Assembly (NCBI RefSeq): GCF_947493765.1
Contig: NZ_CANLSZ010000009.1
Location: 33,654-97,653, forward strand
DNA length: 64,000 nt
Direction: 5' to 3'
Origin: an uncultured Arthrobacter sp.
Lineage (GTDB): Bacteria > Actinomycetota > Actinomycetes > Actinomycetales > Micrococcaceae
The position numbers were made by a program, and so were the translations under genes. Of the stretch, positions 24,367-33,230 are shown one piece after another; within the stretch, counting starts at the first letter, position 1; every line of letters starts with the position of its first letter. The notes beneath the pieces were generated by a model. It was not told the DNA's origin. It made no database searches and was given only the letters and a program-made list of their open reading frames with translations.

Positions 24367-25278
24367 GTGACGGTCCAGGAACAACTTTCTTTTGGCGTGC
24401 CCGCGGGTACCGCCAGGGCGGTGGATGTCTATGACTTCCGTCGTCCCACCACGCTCGCGCGAGAGCACTCGCGCGTCCTCGAACTCGCGTTCGAGACGTT
24501 CGCCCGCCAGTGGGGCACGCAGCTTACCGCGAAGGTCCGCGTGATCTCGCAGGTGACCAGCGAGCAGGTCGCGATGCACACCTACAACGAGTACGCGGCC
24601 TCCCTGCCGCCGACGACGGCGATGGTCCTGTGCGCCATCCCCGACCAGACCAACAAGGCCGTGATCCAGTTCCCGGCCTCCGCCGGTCTGTTCTGGGTGG
24701 ACTCGATGCTCGGCGGCCACGGCACGGTCCCGCCGGGCGAGCGCAAGTTCACGCAGATCGAGCAGGCGCTCATCCGGCGCCTCATGGACGATGCCCTCGA
24801 GGGGCTGCACTACTCGCTCGGACCGCTCCTGACGCAGCAGCTGAGCATCGACTCGATCCAGTACAACTCGCAGTTCGCCCAGGCGGCGGCGACCACCGAG
24901 CTCATGATCGTGGGCACCTTCGAGATCCGGGTGGGCGAGCGGTCCTGCCCGGCCACCGTCGCCATCCCGGCGCAGCTGCTGCTCGGACAGCTCGGTGACA
25001 CGAATCCCATGGCCACCGGCGAGGACGCCCGCGAGCTGATCGAGCAGCAGGTGACGCACGTGCCCGTCGACGTCGCCGTCCAGCTCGCCGCGCTCACGGT
25101 CCGGCCCTCGCGCATCCTCGACCTCGCCGTCGGGGACGTCCTGAAGCTGCCGCACCCCCAGCACCGGCCCTTCGAGCTCTCCGTCAGCGGGCAGCGGCTC
25201 GGAGAAGCGGCCCTTGGCCAGAACGGCTCCCGCCTTGCCTGCGTAGTAGTGACCACCGAGGAGAACACCACACCATGA
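24367..25278 (+). CDS. fliM: Flagellar motor switch protein FliM
   Basis: C-ring protein that receives the CheY signal, 303 aa. The middle CheC-like domain is recognisable from VYDFRRPTTLAREHSRVLEL to about residue 200, and a SpoA/FliN-type domain occupies about 225-295 (VDVAVQLAALTVRPSRILDL, AVGDVLKLPHPQ). The extreme N-terminus (MTVQEQLSFGVPAG) lacks the usual LSQxEIDALL CheY-binding peptide. GTG at 24367 has no Shine-Dalgarno and sits eight bases after the -10 element, so a leaderless message is likely. fliN overlaps its stop. Confidence 0.94.
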   Translation: MTVQEQLSFGVPAGTARAVDVYDFRRPTTLAREHSRVLELAFETFARQWGTQLTAKVRVISQVTSEQVAMHTYNEYAASLPPTTAMVLCAIPDQTNKAVIQFPASAGLFWVDSMLGGHGTVPPGERKFTQIEQALIRRLMDDALEGLHYSLGPLLTQQLSIDSIQYNSQFAQAAATTELMIVGTFEIRVGERSCPATVAIPAQLLLGQLGDTNPMATGEDARELIEQQVTHVPVDVAVQLAALTVRPSRILDLAVGDVLKLPHPQHRPFELSVSGQRLGEAALGQNGSRLACVVVTTEENTTP

Positions 25279-25979
25279 CCACCACCACCGCCGAGCACGA
25301 GGCCGCAACAGCACTCACAGCACGCCTGCCGCTCCCCGGACCCCTGACGGCCGAGCCCTGCAGCGGGGCCGACGTCCCCACCACGAACGCCGCCACGGCC
25401 GTCGTCGCCTCCTTCGTGGGAGCCTCCTCGGCCGATCTCGCCGTCGTCCTCCTCGACACCCAGCCCCTGGCCGCGGCGGCCGGTACGCCCTCGCCGCTGG
25501 TCTCACCGGCCGACGTGCTGGTGCCCGCCCTCGAGGCCGCCTCGGTCTCCCTGGGCGACGGCGTCCTCGGCACCCCGGTCGTGGAGGACGCCGCAGCGCT
25601 GTTCCGCGACGCGGAGACCTCCGTGTTCCGCCTGGCCGGACCCTCCGGCGCGGTGGGCTGGTTCGCCGTGCGCCTGCGGGGAACCCGCCCGGGTGCCGCG
25701 CCGCGGCGCTCCTCGGGCTCGGCCGGAGCGGCGAACCTCGGCCGCATCAGCAATGTGGAGATGGCCATGACCGTGGAGATCGGCCGCACCAGGATGTCCG
25801 TCCGCGACGTGCTCGATCTCGAACCGGGCGCCGTGATCGAGCTGGACCGCTCCGCCGGGGCCCCCGCCGACGTACTGCTCAACGGTCGCCTCGTGGCACA
25901 CGGGGAGGTCGTGGTCGTCGACCAGGACTACGCCGTGCGCATCACCCAGATCCTCGACGTCGCAGACGGCGCCCAGTAG
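25275..25979 (+). CDS. fliN: Flagellar motor switch protein FliN
   Basis: C-ring base protein, 234 aa, longer than enteric FliN (137 aa). The SpoA domain is at the C-terminus (about 155-232): ISNVEMAMTVEIGRTRMSVR, then VLDLEPGAVIELDRSAG and LVAHGEVVVVDQDYAVRITQ. The N-terminal 150 residues form a separate Ala/Val-rich domain of unknown fold, perhaps a degenerate CheC-like domain as in FliY. ATG overlaps the fliM stop; the stop overlaps the fliO GTG. Confidence 0.94.
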   Translation: MTTTTAEHEAATALTARLPLPGPLTAEPCSGADVPTTNAATAVVASFVGASSADLAVVLLDTQPLAAAAGTPSPLVSPADVLVPALEAASVSLGDGVLGTPVVEDAAALFRDAETSVFRLAGPSGAVGWFAVRLRGTRPGAAPRRSSGSAGAANLGRISNVEMAMTVEIGRTRMSVRDVLDLEPGAVIELDRSAGAPADVLLNGRLVAHGEVVVVDQDYAVRITQILDVADGAQ

Positions 25980-26551
25980 TGGACGCCGTGGTCCTCGGCC
26001 TGAGGGTGCTCCTGTCCCTCGGCGTGGTCCTCGCGCTGCTCTACGTCCTCCACCGCCGGGTCTCGAAGCTGAACGGGAACCGTGCCGGAGCGGGGCTCCT
26101 CTCGGTCGTGGCACGGCAGGGGATCGGCGCCAAGGCCTCGGTGGTGGTGCTCGACGCCGAGGGCACCCGCTTCTACCTGGGCGTCACCGACCAGTCCGTC
26201 GCGGTCCTCCACTCCACGGCCGTTCCGCGCGCCCTGCAGTCCGTCCCGGGAGCGGGCGATCCCCCGGCACCGCTCGCCGCCGTCGCAGTTCCCCCCGCTC
26301 CGGTCCCATCCGTCCCATCCGTCGCGCCCGTACCGGCCCGTGCCGCGCGCTCGTCCGACGCCGACTTCGCCGCCTCACTGCGCGTCGCCCTCGACGAGGA
26401 GCCGGCGTTCGCCACGCGCCGTGCGGCCCGCGCCGCGCGCTCCGCACCCGCATCCCGGCCGGTCCGGTCCGCGCCCCTGCAGGGCTCGATCCTCTCCCCG
26501 GCCACCTGGAAGCAGACCGCGGCCTTCCTGCGGCATGGACGGGCGGGATGA
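25979..26551 (+). CDS. fliO: Flagellar biosynthetic protein FliO
   Basis: Small membrane protein that helps assemble the FliP pore of the export gate. The 190-aa product has one N-terminal membrane helix (VVLGLRVLLSLGVVLALLYV), then the FliO-type beta segment (LSVVARQGIGAKASVVVLDA EGTRFYLGVTDQSVAVL) and a Pro/Ala/Arg-rich tail. GTG start overlaps the fliN stop, and the fliP ATG overlaps its stop. Confidence 0.9.
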   Translation: MDAVVLGLRVLLSLGVVLALLYVLHRRVSKLNGNRAGAGLLSVVARQGIGAKASVVVLDAEGTRFYLGVTDQSVAVLHSTAVPRALQSVPGAGDPPAPLAAVAVPPAPVPSVPSVAPVPARAARSSDADFAASLRVALDEEPAFATRRAARAARSAPASRPVRSAPLQGSILSPATWKQTAAFLRHGRAG

Positions 26552-27429
26552 GGACGACGTCGTCCCCGGCGGTGGTCCGCGCACCCGGCACCGCGTCGCG
26601 GGCGCTGCTCTCCCTGGCCGCCGCGGTGCTGCTCGCCGTCGTCGTGGTACTCCTCGGCGCGTCTGGCAGTCACGCCGGTGAGCTGGACCCCACCCTCCCC
26701 GGCCCGGTCGCGCCGTCGGCGCCCGCCGAGCCGTCCCCGCCCGCAGCCCCCGGCAGCGACGACGGCCTGTCCGTGGAGATCAACGGCGTCAACGGCGAGC
26801 CGAGCTCCGCCGTCCTGACCCTCATCGGGATCACGCTGCTGTCCGTCGCTCCGGCGCTGCTGCTCATGATGACGTCCTTCACCAAGATCTTCGTGGTGCT
26901 CGCCATGACCCGGAACGCGCTCTCGCTGCCGTCCATCCCGCCCAACCAGGTCCTCGCCGGGCTGGCCCTGTTCCTGTCGCTGTTCATCATGGCGCCGGTC
27001 CTGACCGAGATCAACACCATCGCCGTCCAGCCCTATCTCGACGGCGCCACCACGTTCACCGAGGCACTCGACGACGGCGCCGGCCCGCTGCAGACCTTCA
27101 TGCTGGCCCACACGCGCCAGGAGGATCTCGCGCTCATGACGCGGGCCGCCGGGCAGCCGAACCCGCAGGACGCCGCGAGCGTCCCGCTGACCACCCTCAT
27201 CCCGTCCTTCATGATCTCCGAGCTGCGGGCCGCGTTCATCATCGGCTTCGTGATCTTCGTGCCGTTCCTCGTGATCGACCTCGTGGTCTCGGCGGCCCTC
27301 ATGTCCATGGGCATGATGATGCTCCCGCCCGTCATGATCTCGCTGCCCTTCAAGATCCTCCTGTTCGTCCTCGTGGACGGCTGGGGCATGATCATCACCG
27401 CGCTCATCAACAGCTACCAGGGCGGTTGA
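26548..27429 (+). CDS. fliP: Flagellar biosynthetic protein FliP
   Basis: Core pore subunit of the flagellar export gate, 293 aa. A cleavable-type N-terminal hydrophobic segment is followed by a Pro-rich linker, then four membrane helices. Conserved signatures are intact: LMMTSFTKIFVVLAMTRNAL, PNQVLAGLALFLSLFIMAPV and the C-terminal MSMGMMMLPPVMISLPFKIL. Followed after one base by fliQ. Confidence 0.96.
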   Translation: MRTTSSPAVVRAPGTASRALLSLAAAVLLAVVVVLLGASGSHAGELDPTLPGPVAPSAPAEPSPPAAPGSDDGLSVEINGVNGEPSSAVLTLIGITLLSVAPALLLMMTSFTKIFVVLAMTRNALSLPSIPPNQVLAGLALFLSLFIMAPVLTEINTIAVQPYLDGATTFTEALDDGAGPLQTFMLAHTRQEDLALMTRAAGQPNPQDAASVPLTTLIPSFMISELRAAFIIGFVIFVPFLVIDLVVSAALMSMGMMMLPPVMISLPFKILLFVLVDGWGMIITALINSYQGG

Positions 27430-27430
27430 C

Positions 27431-27706
27431 GTGGACACCAATGCCGTCCTGGACATCGGCGTCGCGGGGATCTGGGTCGCCGCCAAGCTGGCCGCGCCGG
27501 TGCTGCTGACCGCGCTCGTGGTGGGCTTCGCCATCTCGCTGCTGCAGTCCATCACCCAGATCCAGGAGGTCACGCTCTCCTTCGTGCCGAAGGCCGCCGC
27601 CGTGTGCATCGCCCTGCTCGTCTGCGGGCACTGGATGATCTCCGAGATGATCGCCTTCACCCACGAGATCTTCGAGCGCATCCCCGGTCTGCTCGGGGGC
27701 GGCTGA
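27431..27706 (+). CDS. fliQ: Flagellar biosynthetic protein FliQ
   Basis: Export-gate subunit of two membrane helices, 91 aa. Family motif PVLLTALVVGFAISLLQSIT QIQEVTLSFVPK is clear. GTG start immediately after the fliP stop; fliR starts one base after its stop. Confidence 0.96.
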   Translation: MDTNAVLDIGVAGIWVAAKLAAPVLLTALVVGFAISLLQSITQIQEVTLSFVPKAAAVCIALLVCGHWMISEMIAFTHEIFERIPGLLGGG

Positions 27707-27707
27707 C

Positions 27708-28466
27708 ATGGACATCACCCTCGACCAGTCCCGCATCGAGGCCATCATGCTCGCCGGCGTCCGGATCGTCGCGTTCCTCGTGATCGCCCCGCCGTTCTCC
27801 TACCGCGCCATCCCCGCTCGCGTGAAGGCGATGCTCGGCCTCGGGCTCGCGCTCGCCGTCTCCCCGCAGGTGGCGGACGGGTACGAGTCCGGCGGGACCG
27901 GGCAGTACTTCGGGGCGCTGGTCCTCGAGATCGTGGTGGGCGCGGCACTCGGCTTCCTGGTGCTCGTGGTGTTCTCCGCCATCCAGTCCGCCGGCGGGCT
28001 GATCGACCTCTTCGGCGGCTTCTCCCTGGCCCAGGGCTTCGACCCGCAGTCCATGGTCAACGGCGCCCAGTTCGCCCGCCTGTTCCAGCTCACCGCGCTG
28101 ACGCTGCTCTTCACCTCCGACGGCTACCAGCTGATCATCGGCGGGCTGGTCCGCACCTTCTCCGCCCTGCCCCTCGGGGGCGGACTCGATCTGTCCGAAC
28201 CCGTCGACGCCCTCACCACCGCCGTCACCGGACTCTTCCTCGCCTCGGTCCAGATCGCCGGTCCGCTGATCGTGGTCCTGTTCCTGGCCGACGTCGGACT
28301 CGGGCTCCTCACGCGCGTGGCGCCGGCCCTCAACGCCTTCGCCCTCGGCTTCCCGCTGAAGATCTTCATCACCCTCAGCCTCGGCGGCATCGTGTTCGTC
28401 GCCCTGCCGCGCGTGGTGTCCACCCTCACCGGGAACGCCGTCTCGCTCCTGATGGAGGTGGGCTGA
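27708..28466 (+). CDS. fliR: Flagellar biosynthetic protein FliR
   Basis: Export-gate subunit that completes the FliP5-R1 pore, 252 aa. Six predicted hydrophobic segments; conserved PPFSYRAIPARVKAMLGLGL near the N-terminus, GGLIDLFGGFSLAQGFDPQS in the middle and FALGFPLKIFITLSLGGIV toward the end. Ends one base before flhB. Confidence 0.96.
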   Translation: MDITLDQSRIEAIMLAGVRIVAFLVIAPPFSYRAIPARVKAMLGLGLALAVSPQVADGYESGGTGQYFGALVLEIVVGAALGFLVLVVFSAIQSAGGLIDLFGGFSLAQGFDPQSMVNGAQFARLFQLTALTLLFTSDGYQLIIGGLVRTFSALPLGGGLDLSEPVDALTTAVTGLFLASVQIAGPLIVVLFLADVGLGLLTRVAPALNAFALGFPLKIFITLSLGGIVFVALPRVVSTLTGNAVSLLMEVG

Positions 28467-28467
28467 C

Positions 28468-29568
28468 ATGGCGGCGGATTCCGGCGAGAAGACCGAGCAG
28501 GCCACCGACAAACGGATGAAGGAGGTCCGCTCCAAGGGCCAGCTCTCCAAGTCCGAGGACTTCACGGCGTGGATCGGCGTGGGAACGGCAGCGGTCCTGC
28601 TGCCGTCGCTGATCTCCCGCTCGGCCGACGCCGCCACCGAGCAGCTGGTGCGGGTGGCGGACACCATCGCGCATCCCGACCCGGCGACGGCGCTCGACGC
28701 CCTGGCCGACGGCGGGGCCTCGCTCGCGGCGACCCTCGGGCCCTTCCTCGTGGTGTTGCTCGTGGCGGTCCTCGGGACGGCCGCCGTGCAGGGCGGCATC
28801 CAGGTGAAGAAGTTCTCCGGCAAGTTCGAGCAGTTCAACGTGATCAACGGCCTCAAGCGGATCCTCGGCGGACAGGCGCTGTGGCAGGGGGCCAAGGCCC
28901 TGCTCAAGACCACGGTCGTGGCCCTCGTCCTCGTCGTCGTGATCCGCAATCTCATGCCCCTGCTCATGGCCGCGGGCGGACTCTCGGTCGCCTCGCTGCT
29001 CAACACCGCCGGCGGGGGAGCTGCCGCCCTCCTGCGGTCCGCCGTCCTCGCCGGCCTCGCGCTGGCCGCCCTCGACGTCCTCGTGGTGATGCGCCGCAAC
29101 CGCAAGAAGACCCGCATGACCAAGAAGGAGGTCAAGGACGAGAACAAGAGTGCCGAGGGCGATCCCCTCATCAAGTCCCAGCGGCGCTCGCGGCAACTGG
29201 CCATGAGCCGCAACCGCATGATCGCCGCCGTGGGCGGGGCCGACGTCGTCCTCGTCAACCCCACCCACGTGGCCGTGGCCCTGAAGTACGAGCCGGGGCG
29301 CTCGGCACCCCGCGTGGTCGCGAAGGGCGCCGGCGTGATCGCGGCGAGGATCCGCGAGGAGGCGGAGAAGAAGCAGGTGCCGATGGTCTCCGACATCCCG
29401 CTCGCCCGCGCGCTGCACGCCGCGTGCGAACTCGGCCAGGAGATCCCGTTCGAGAACTTCGACCAGGTGGCCCGCATCCTGGCCTTCGTCATGTCCCTCA
29501 GGACCAGGGGGGCCGCCCGCGGCCTGCACACCCTGCCCTTCCGTCCCGCAGCCGCTGGAGGCTTCTAG
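28468..29568 (+). CDS. flhB: Flagellar export switch protein FlhB
   Basis: Membrane protein that changes export specificity from hook to filament proteins after FliK signals. The 366-aa product starts with EKTEQATDKRMKEVRSKGQL, has four membrane segments to about residue 207, and the autocleaved cytoplasmic domain with NPTH at residues 264-267 (cleavage between Asn and Pro in the family). The C-terminal SDIPLARALHAACELGQEIP block is complete. Followed three bases later by flhA. Confidence 0.97.
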   Translation: MAADSGEKTEQATDKRMKEVRSKGQLSKSEDFTAWIGVGTAAVLLPSLISRSADAATEQLVRVADTIAHPDPATALDALADGGASLAATLGPFLVVLLVAVLGTAAVQGGIQVKKFSGKFEQFNVINGLKRILGGQALWQGAKALLKTTVVALVLVVVIRNLMPLLMAAGGLSVASLLNTAGGGAAALLRSAVLAGLALAALDVLVVMRRNRKKTRMTKKEVKDENKSAEGDPLIKSQRRSRQLAMSRNRMIAAVGGADVVLVNPTHVAVALKYEPGRSAPRVVAKGAGVIAARIREEAEKKQVPMVSDIPLARALHAACELGQEIPFENFDQVARILAFVMSLRTRGAARGLHTLPFRPAAAGGF

Positions 29569-29571
29569 AGC

Positions 29572-31620
29572 ATGCGCTCATCCCTGCCCAAGTTCCTGGT
29601 CCCCGTCGGCGTCGTCGGCATCGTCCTGCTCCTCGTGGTGCCGGTCCCCTCGGTCCTGCTCGACATGCTGATCATCGTCAACATCCTGCTCGCGCTCGTG
29701 ATCCTGCTGAACACCATGTTCATCCGCAAGCCGCTGGACTTCTCCGTGTTCCCATCGCTCCTGCTCGTCGCGACCCTGTTCCGCCTCGGCCTCAACGTGG
29801 CCTCCACCCGCCTCGTCCTCGGCGAGGGCTACGCGGGGGAGGTCATCGAGGCCTTCGGGCACGTGGCCGTGGGCGGCTCCATCATCATCGGCGCCGTCGT
29901 GTTCCTGATCCTCGTGGTCATCCAGTTCGTGGTGGTCACCAAGGGTGCCGAGCGCGTGGCCGAGGTGGGTGCCCGCTTCACTCTCGACGCCATGCCGGGC
30001 AAGCAGATGGCCATCGACGCCGATCTCAACGCCGGGCTGATCACCGACACGCAGGCCCGCGAGCGTCGCGCCGAGGTCTCGGCCGAGGCGGACTTCTACG
30101 GCGCCATGGACGGTGCGTCGAAGTTCGTGAAGGGCGATGCGATCGCCGGGATCATCATCATCATCATCAACCTCGTGGGCGGCATCGCGATCGGCATGGT
30201 GCAGGACGGCCTGCCCGTCGCCGAGGCGCTGAGCACGTACGGTCTGCTGACCATCGGCGACGGTCTCGTCACGCAGATCCCGGCCCTGCTCATGGCGGTC
30301 TCCACGGGCATGATCGTCACGCGGTCCAACGCCGAGGCCGACATGGGCTCCACGGCGGCGCAGCAGCTCGGACAGTCGCAGAACGCCCTGCGGATCGCCG
30401 GCGCCGCGGCGATCGTCATGGCGCTGATCCCGGGGATGCCCAAGCTGCCGTTCATCGCGGTCGGCGCGGCCCTCATCATCACCGCCCAGCGGCTCAAGAA
30501 GACCGACGACGATGCCCGGACGGCCGCCGCGGCCCTCGAGGCGGAGTCGGCACCACCCACCACGGACACCACGGAGGACCTCCTCGAACAGATGCGCGTC
30601 CACGCCCTCGAGGTGCTGCTCGCACCGGATCTCGTGGACGTGGTCACCGGGGCCCCCGACGACCTCCTCGGACGCGTGCGGGCCCTGCGCCGGAAGATCG
30701 CCCTCGAGCTCGGCGTGGTGGTGCCGCCCGTGCGCACCCGGGACAGCATCGACCTGCCGCCGGCCACCTACGTCATCAAGATCGCCGGGGTCGAGGCGGG
30801 GCGCGGCGAAGCGCCACGCGGCAAGGTCCTCGCCCTCGGCGACCACCTCGCGCACCTGCCCGGCCCCGCCGTCGTCGAACCGGTGTTCGGGCTCGCGGGG
30901 AAGTGGGTGCCGGCGGAGCTCCGCCACAACGCCGAACTCTCCGGCGCCACCGTGATCGACCGCGTGTCGGTGCTCGTCACGCACCTGTCCTCGGTCATCA
31001 CGTCCAACGCCGCCCGGCTGCTCTCCCGCGAGGACGTCCGCGTGCTGACGGACGGGGTGCGGCAGGTCAATCCCTCCGCCGTCGAGGAACTGGTCCCGGG
31101 TCTGCTGTCCCTCGCCGAGGTGCAGCGCGTCCTGCAGGGCCTCCTGGCCGAGCAGGTGCCCATCAACGACCTGGCCCGGATCTACGAGGCGCTGACCCTG
31201 AAGGCGAAGTCCTCCTCGGAACCGGAGGGCCTCATCGAGGCCGCACGCCTGGCCCTGGGCCCCGCCGTGACGCAGCAGTACCTCGACGGGACGCTGCTGC
31301 GCGTCATCATGATCGACCCGCTGCTGGAACAGGCCATGCTCGAGGGGCTGCGCCCGTCGGACCAGGGCACCCAGATCCTCCTCGATCCCTCCCGCTCCGA
31401 GGCCCTCATCGCGTCGGTCCGGACCACGCTCGCCGAGATCGAAGCCGTCGGCCACAGCGCCGCGCTGGTCTGCGCCCCGGCACTCCGGCCGGCGCTCAAG
31501 CGCCTCGTCGGTCCGCAGGCCGCCGGTCTGCCCGTAGTGTCCTACCAGGAAGTGACGAGCGCCAACGTCGCCATCGAGACCATAGGAGTGGTTCGTGCCA
31601 CCGCAGCTGTTTCATCTTGA
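29572..31620 (+). CDS. flhA: Flagellar export gate protein FlhA
   Basis: Large export-gate subunit and docking platform for chaperone-substrate complexes, 682 aa. About eight membrane helices occupy residues 8-315. The FHIPEP-family signature region is seen in RRAEVSAEADFYGAMDGASK FVKGDAIAG, and the cytoplasmic domain (about 340-675) is full length. The 3' end overlaps the FlhF-like gene by 26 bases. Confidence 0.97.
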   Translation: MRSSLPKFLVPVGVVGIVLLLVVPVPSVLLDMLIIVNILLALVILLNTMFIRKPLDFSVFPSLLLVATLFRLGLNVASTRLVLGEGYAGEVIEAFGHVAVGGSIIIGAVVFLILVVIQFVVVTKGAERVAEVGARFTLDAMPGKQMAIDADLNAGLITDTQARERRAEVSAEADFYGAMDGASKFVKGDAIAGIIIIIINLVGGIAIGMVQDGLPVAEALSTYGLLTIGDGLVTQIPALLMAVSTGMIVTRSNAEADMGSTAAQQLGQSQNALRIAGAAAIVMALIPGMPKLPFIAVGAALIITAQRLKKTDDDARTAAAALEAESAPPTTDTTEDLLEQMRVHALEVLLAPDLVDVVTGAPDDLLGRVRALRRKIALELGVVVPPVRTRDSIDLPPATYVIKIAGVEAGRGEAPRGKVLALGDHLAHLPGPAVVEPVFGLAGKWVPAELRHNAELSGATVIDRVSVLVTHLSSVITSNAARLLSREDVRVLTDGVRQVNPSAVEELVPGLLSLAEVQRVLQGLLAEQVPINDLARIYEALTLKAKSSSEPEGLIEAARLALGPAVTQQYLDGTLLRVIMIDPLLEQAMLEGLRPSDQGTQILLDPSRSEALIASVRTTLAEIEAVGHSAALVCAPALRPALKRLVGPQAAGLPVVSYQEVTSANVAIETIGVVRATAAVSS

Positions 31621-33226
31621 GGGTCCCAACCTCAAGGACCTCAAGGCGCAGGCGGCCGTCCGCTACGGACCCCGGGCGCTCATCGTCTCCGCCGAACTCG
31701 TCACGGTCGGGGGGATCCACGGCGTCCTCGGACGCAAGCACTACGAGATCGTGGTGGAGGTCCCGCACGACGACGACGGCGCCGCGCCCGCGGCCCCCGC
31801 ACCGGCCGCCCCCGTCGGCGCTGCTGCGGGGAGGCCCCGCGGGCGTCGACGCGCCGCATCCCCGCAGGCTGCCATCGACGCCCTGCTGCAGCAGGCGGAA
31901 CTGGACGAGGTGCGCTTCGCGGGCGGCACCGAGGTGCCCGCAGCACCCCGCCCCCTTGCAGGCGACGCGGCGTCGACGATCTCGACCGACTCGAATCTCT
32001 TCGCCGCGCTCATGGACAATCTCACGTTCGCCACTGATCCCTCAGGGACGAGTCCGGCGGCCGCGGCTCCGGCGGGCTCCCGCCGGGCTGCATCGGCGCC
32101 CGCCGCGGTGCAGCCGGAGACCCCGATCCGGCCGGGGCCCGCGGCCCGGTCCCTGCCGTCCGCCGACGCATTACCCGCCGTCGTACCACCCGCCGTGATG
32201 CCACCCGTTGCCGTACCGCCACGTGTCGTCTCCCGGCCGGCCGGACCGGCGACGTTCGTCGCGGCCGAGGACGGACAGGTGACGGACACCACCGAGCACC
32301 TCGGCGCGGAGTCGGCCGATCCGGCCGGGCTGCCCGAGCTCGCCGGTCCGATCACGGACGTGCCCGCCGCCGGGCCGCCCGTCCCCGCGGTGCTGCGGGC
32401 AGCGGGCGATCTCGTGATCGTGATCGGCGCCCCGGCCGTGGGCTGGGACGTGGTCCACTCGATGGCCGCGGCCTTCGGTGGGGGACACCCAGCGGCGATC
32501 GCCGTCAGCGGCCCGGCCGGCCGGTTCCCACGGGACGTGCGCTCCATCTCCGACCGCCTCGGGGCCAATGCCGCCCGCGCCGCCGGCGTGGACGGCGGCC
32601 ACGCGGTCTTCGTGGCCATGACCTCCTCCGAGGTGGTCAGCGATGGGCGCTTCCTGCTGGCACTGCGGCCGGACCAGGTCTGGCTCGCGGTCGATGCGGG
32701 GCGCAAGGAGGCGGACACGGCGGCCTGGGTAGGTGCCCAGACGAGGAGCATGGAGCGTGCGGGGTTGCAGCCCGCCGGACTCGCCGTCGTCGGCTCGGGG
32801 GAGACCTCCACGCCGGAGACCGTCCTGGCGCTCGGTCTCCCGGTCGGGTGGCTCGACGGTCGTCCCGCCGGCGCCGCGACGGCGACCAGATCCACAGGAG
32901 CCGCCGGGCCCGCGGGAGTCGGCGGAACTCCCGGCGGCACAGCGCCGTCCAGGACCGCACCCAAGACAACCTCGGCGCCCGTCCCCATACCGGGTGCGGG
33001 CGGTCCGTCGGGCGGTCCGTCGATCGTGGCGTCAGCAGGCGTCCCTCCGACCGGCGCCGGGGATGCCGCCCCGGTCGTGGCGTCGGTGGTCGTGCCCACG
33101 CCGGGCACTGCGTCGACCCCGGGCGCTGTTCCTGCCGGCGGCGCAGCTGATCCGTCCCCCGGCGGGCGCGGCCGTCGTCGATCGGGCGGTGGTCGGCGTC
33201 GTGCCGAGCCTGCCGGGATAGAGTGA
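31595..33226 (+). CDS. FlhF-like protein with degenerate GTPase motif
   Basis: 543 aa. The first 57 residues (QLFHLEGPNLKDLKAQAAVR, then GPRALIVSAELVTVGGIHGV and LGRKHYEIVVEV) match the N-terminal B domain of the SRP-type GTPase FlhF, which positions flagella. After a long Ala/Pro-rich linker (58-265), residues 270-425 resemble an SRP GTPase fold, but the expected P-loop GxxGxGKT reads GAPAVGWDVV (278-287): the Lys-Thr is missing. The tail (430-543) is low complexity with a basic GRGRRRSGGGRRR end. Thus it is probably an FlhF relative that no longer binds GTP. GTG with TAGGAG, overlapping flhA. Neighbour is csrA; no flhG follows. Confidence 0.75.
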   Translation: MPPQLFHLEGPNLKDLKAQAAVRYGPRALIVSAELVTVGGIHGVLGRKHYEIVVEVPHDDDGAAPAAPAPAAPVGAAAGRPRGRRRAASPQAAIDALLQQAELDEVRFAGGTEVPAAPRPLAGDAASTISTDSNLFAALMDNLTFATDPSGTSPAAAAPAGSRRAASAPAAVQPETPIRPGPAARSLPSADALPAVVPPAVMPPVAVPPRVVSRPAGPATFVAAEDGQVTDTTEHLGAESADPAGLPELAGPITDVPAAGPPVPAVLRAAGDLVIVIGAPAVGWDVVHSMAAAFGGGHPAAIAVSGPAGRFPRDVRSISDRLGANAARAAGVDGGHAVFVAMTSSEVVSDGRFLLALRPDQVWLAVDAGRKEADTAAWVGAQTRSMERAGLQPAGLAVVGSGETSTPETVLALGLPVGWLDGRPAGAATATRSTGAAGPAGVGGTPGGTAPSRTAPKTTSAPVPIPGAGGPSGGPSIVASAGVPPTGAGDAAPVVASVVVPTPGTASTPGAVPAGGAADPSPGGRGRRRSGGGRRRAEPAGIE

Positions 33227-33230
33227 GCGC

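Noticed and set aside
28569..32198. 1209-codon plus-strand frame across flhB-flhA
   Set aside because: Shadow frame with Arg/Pro/Gly-rich translation; flhB and flhA occupy the region in other frames.
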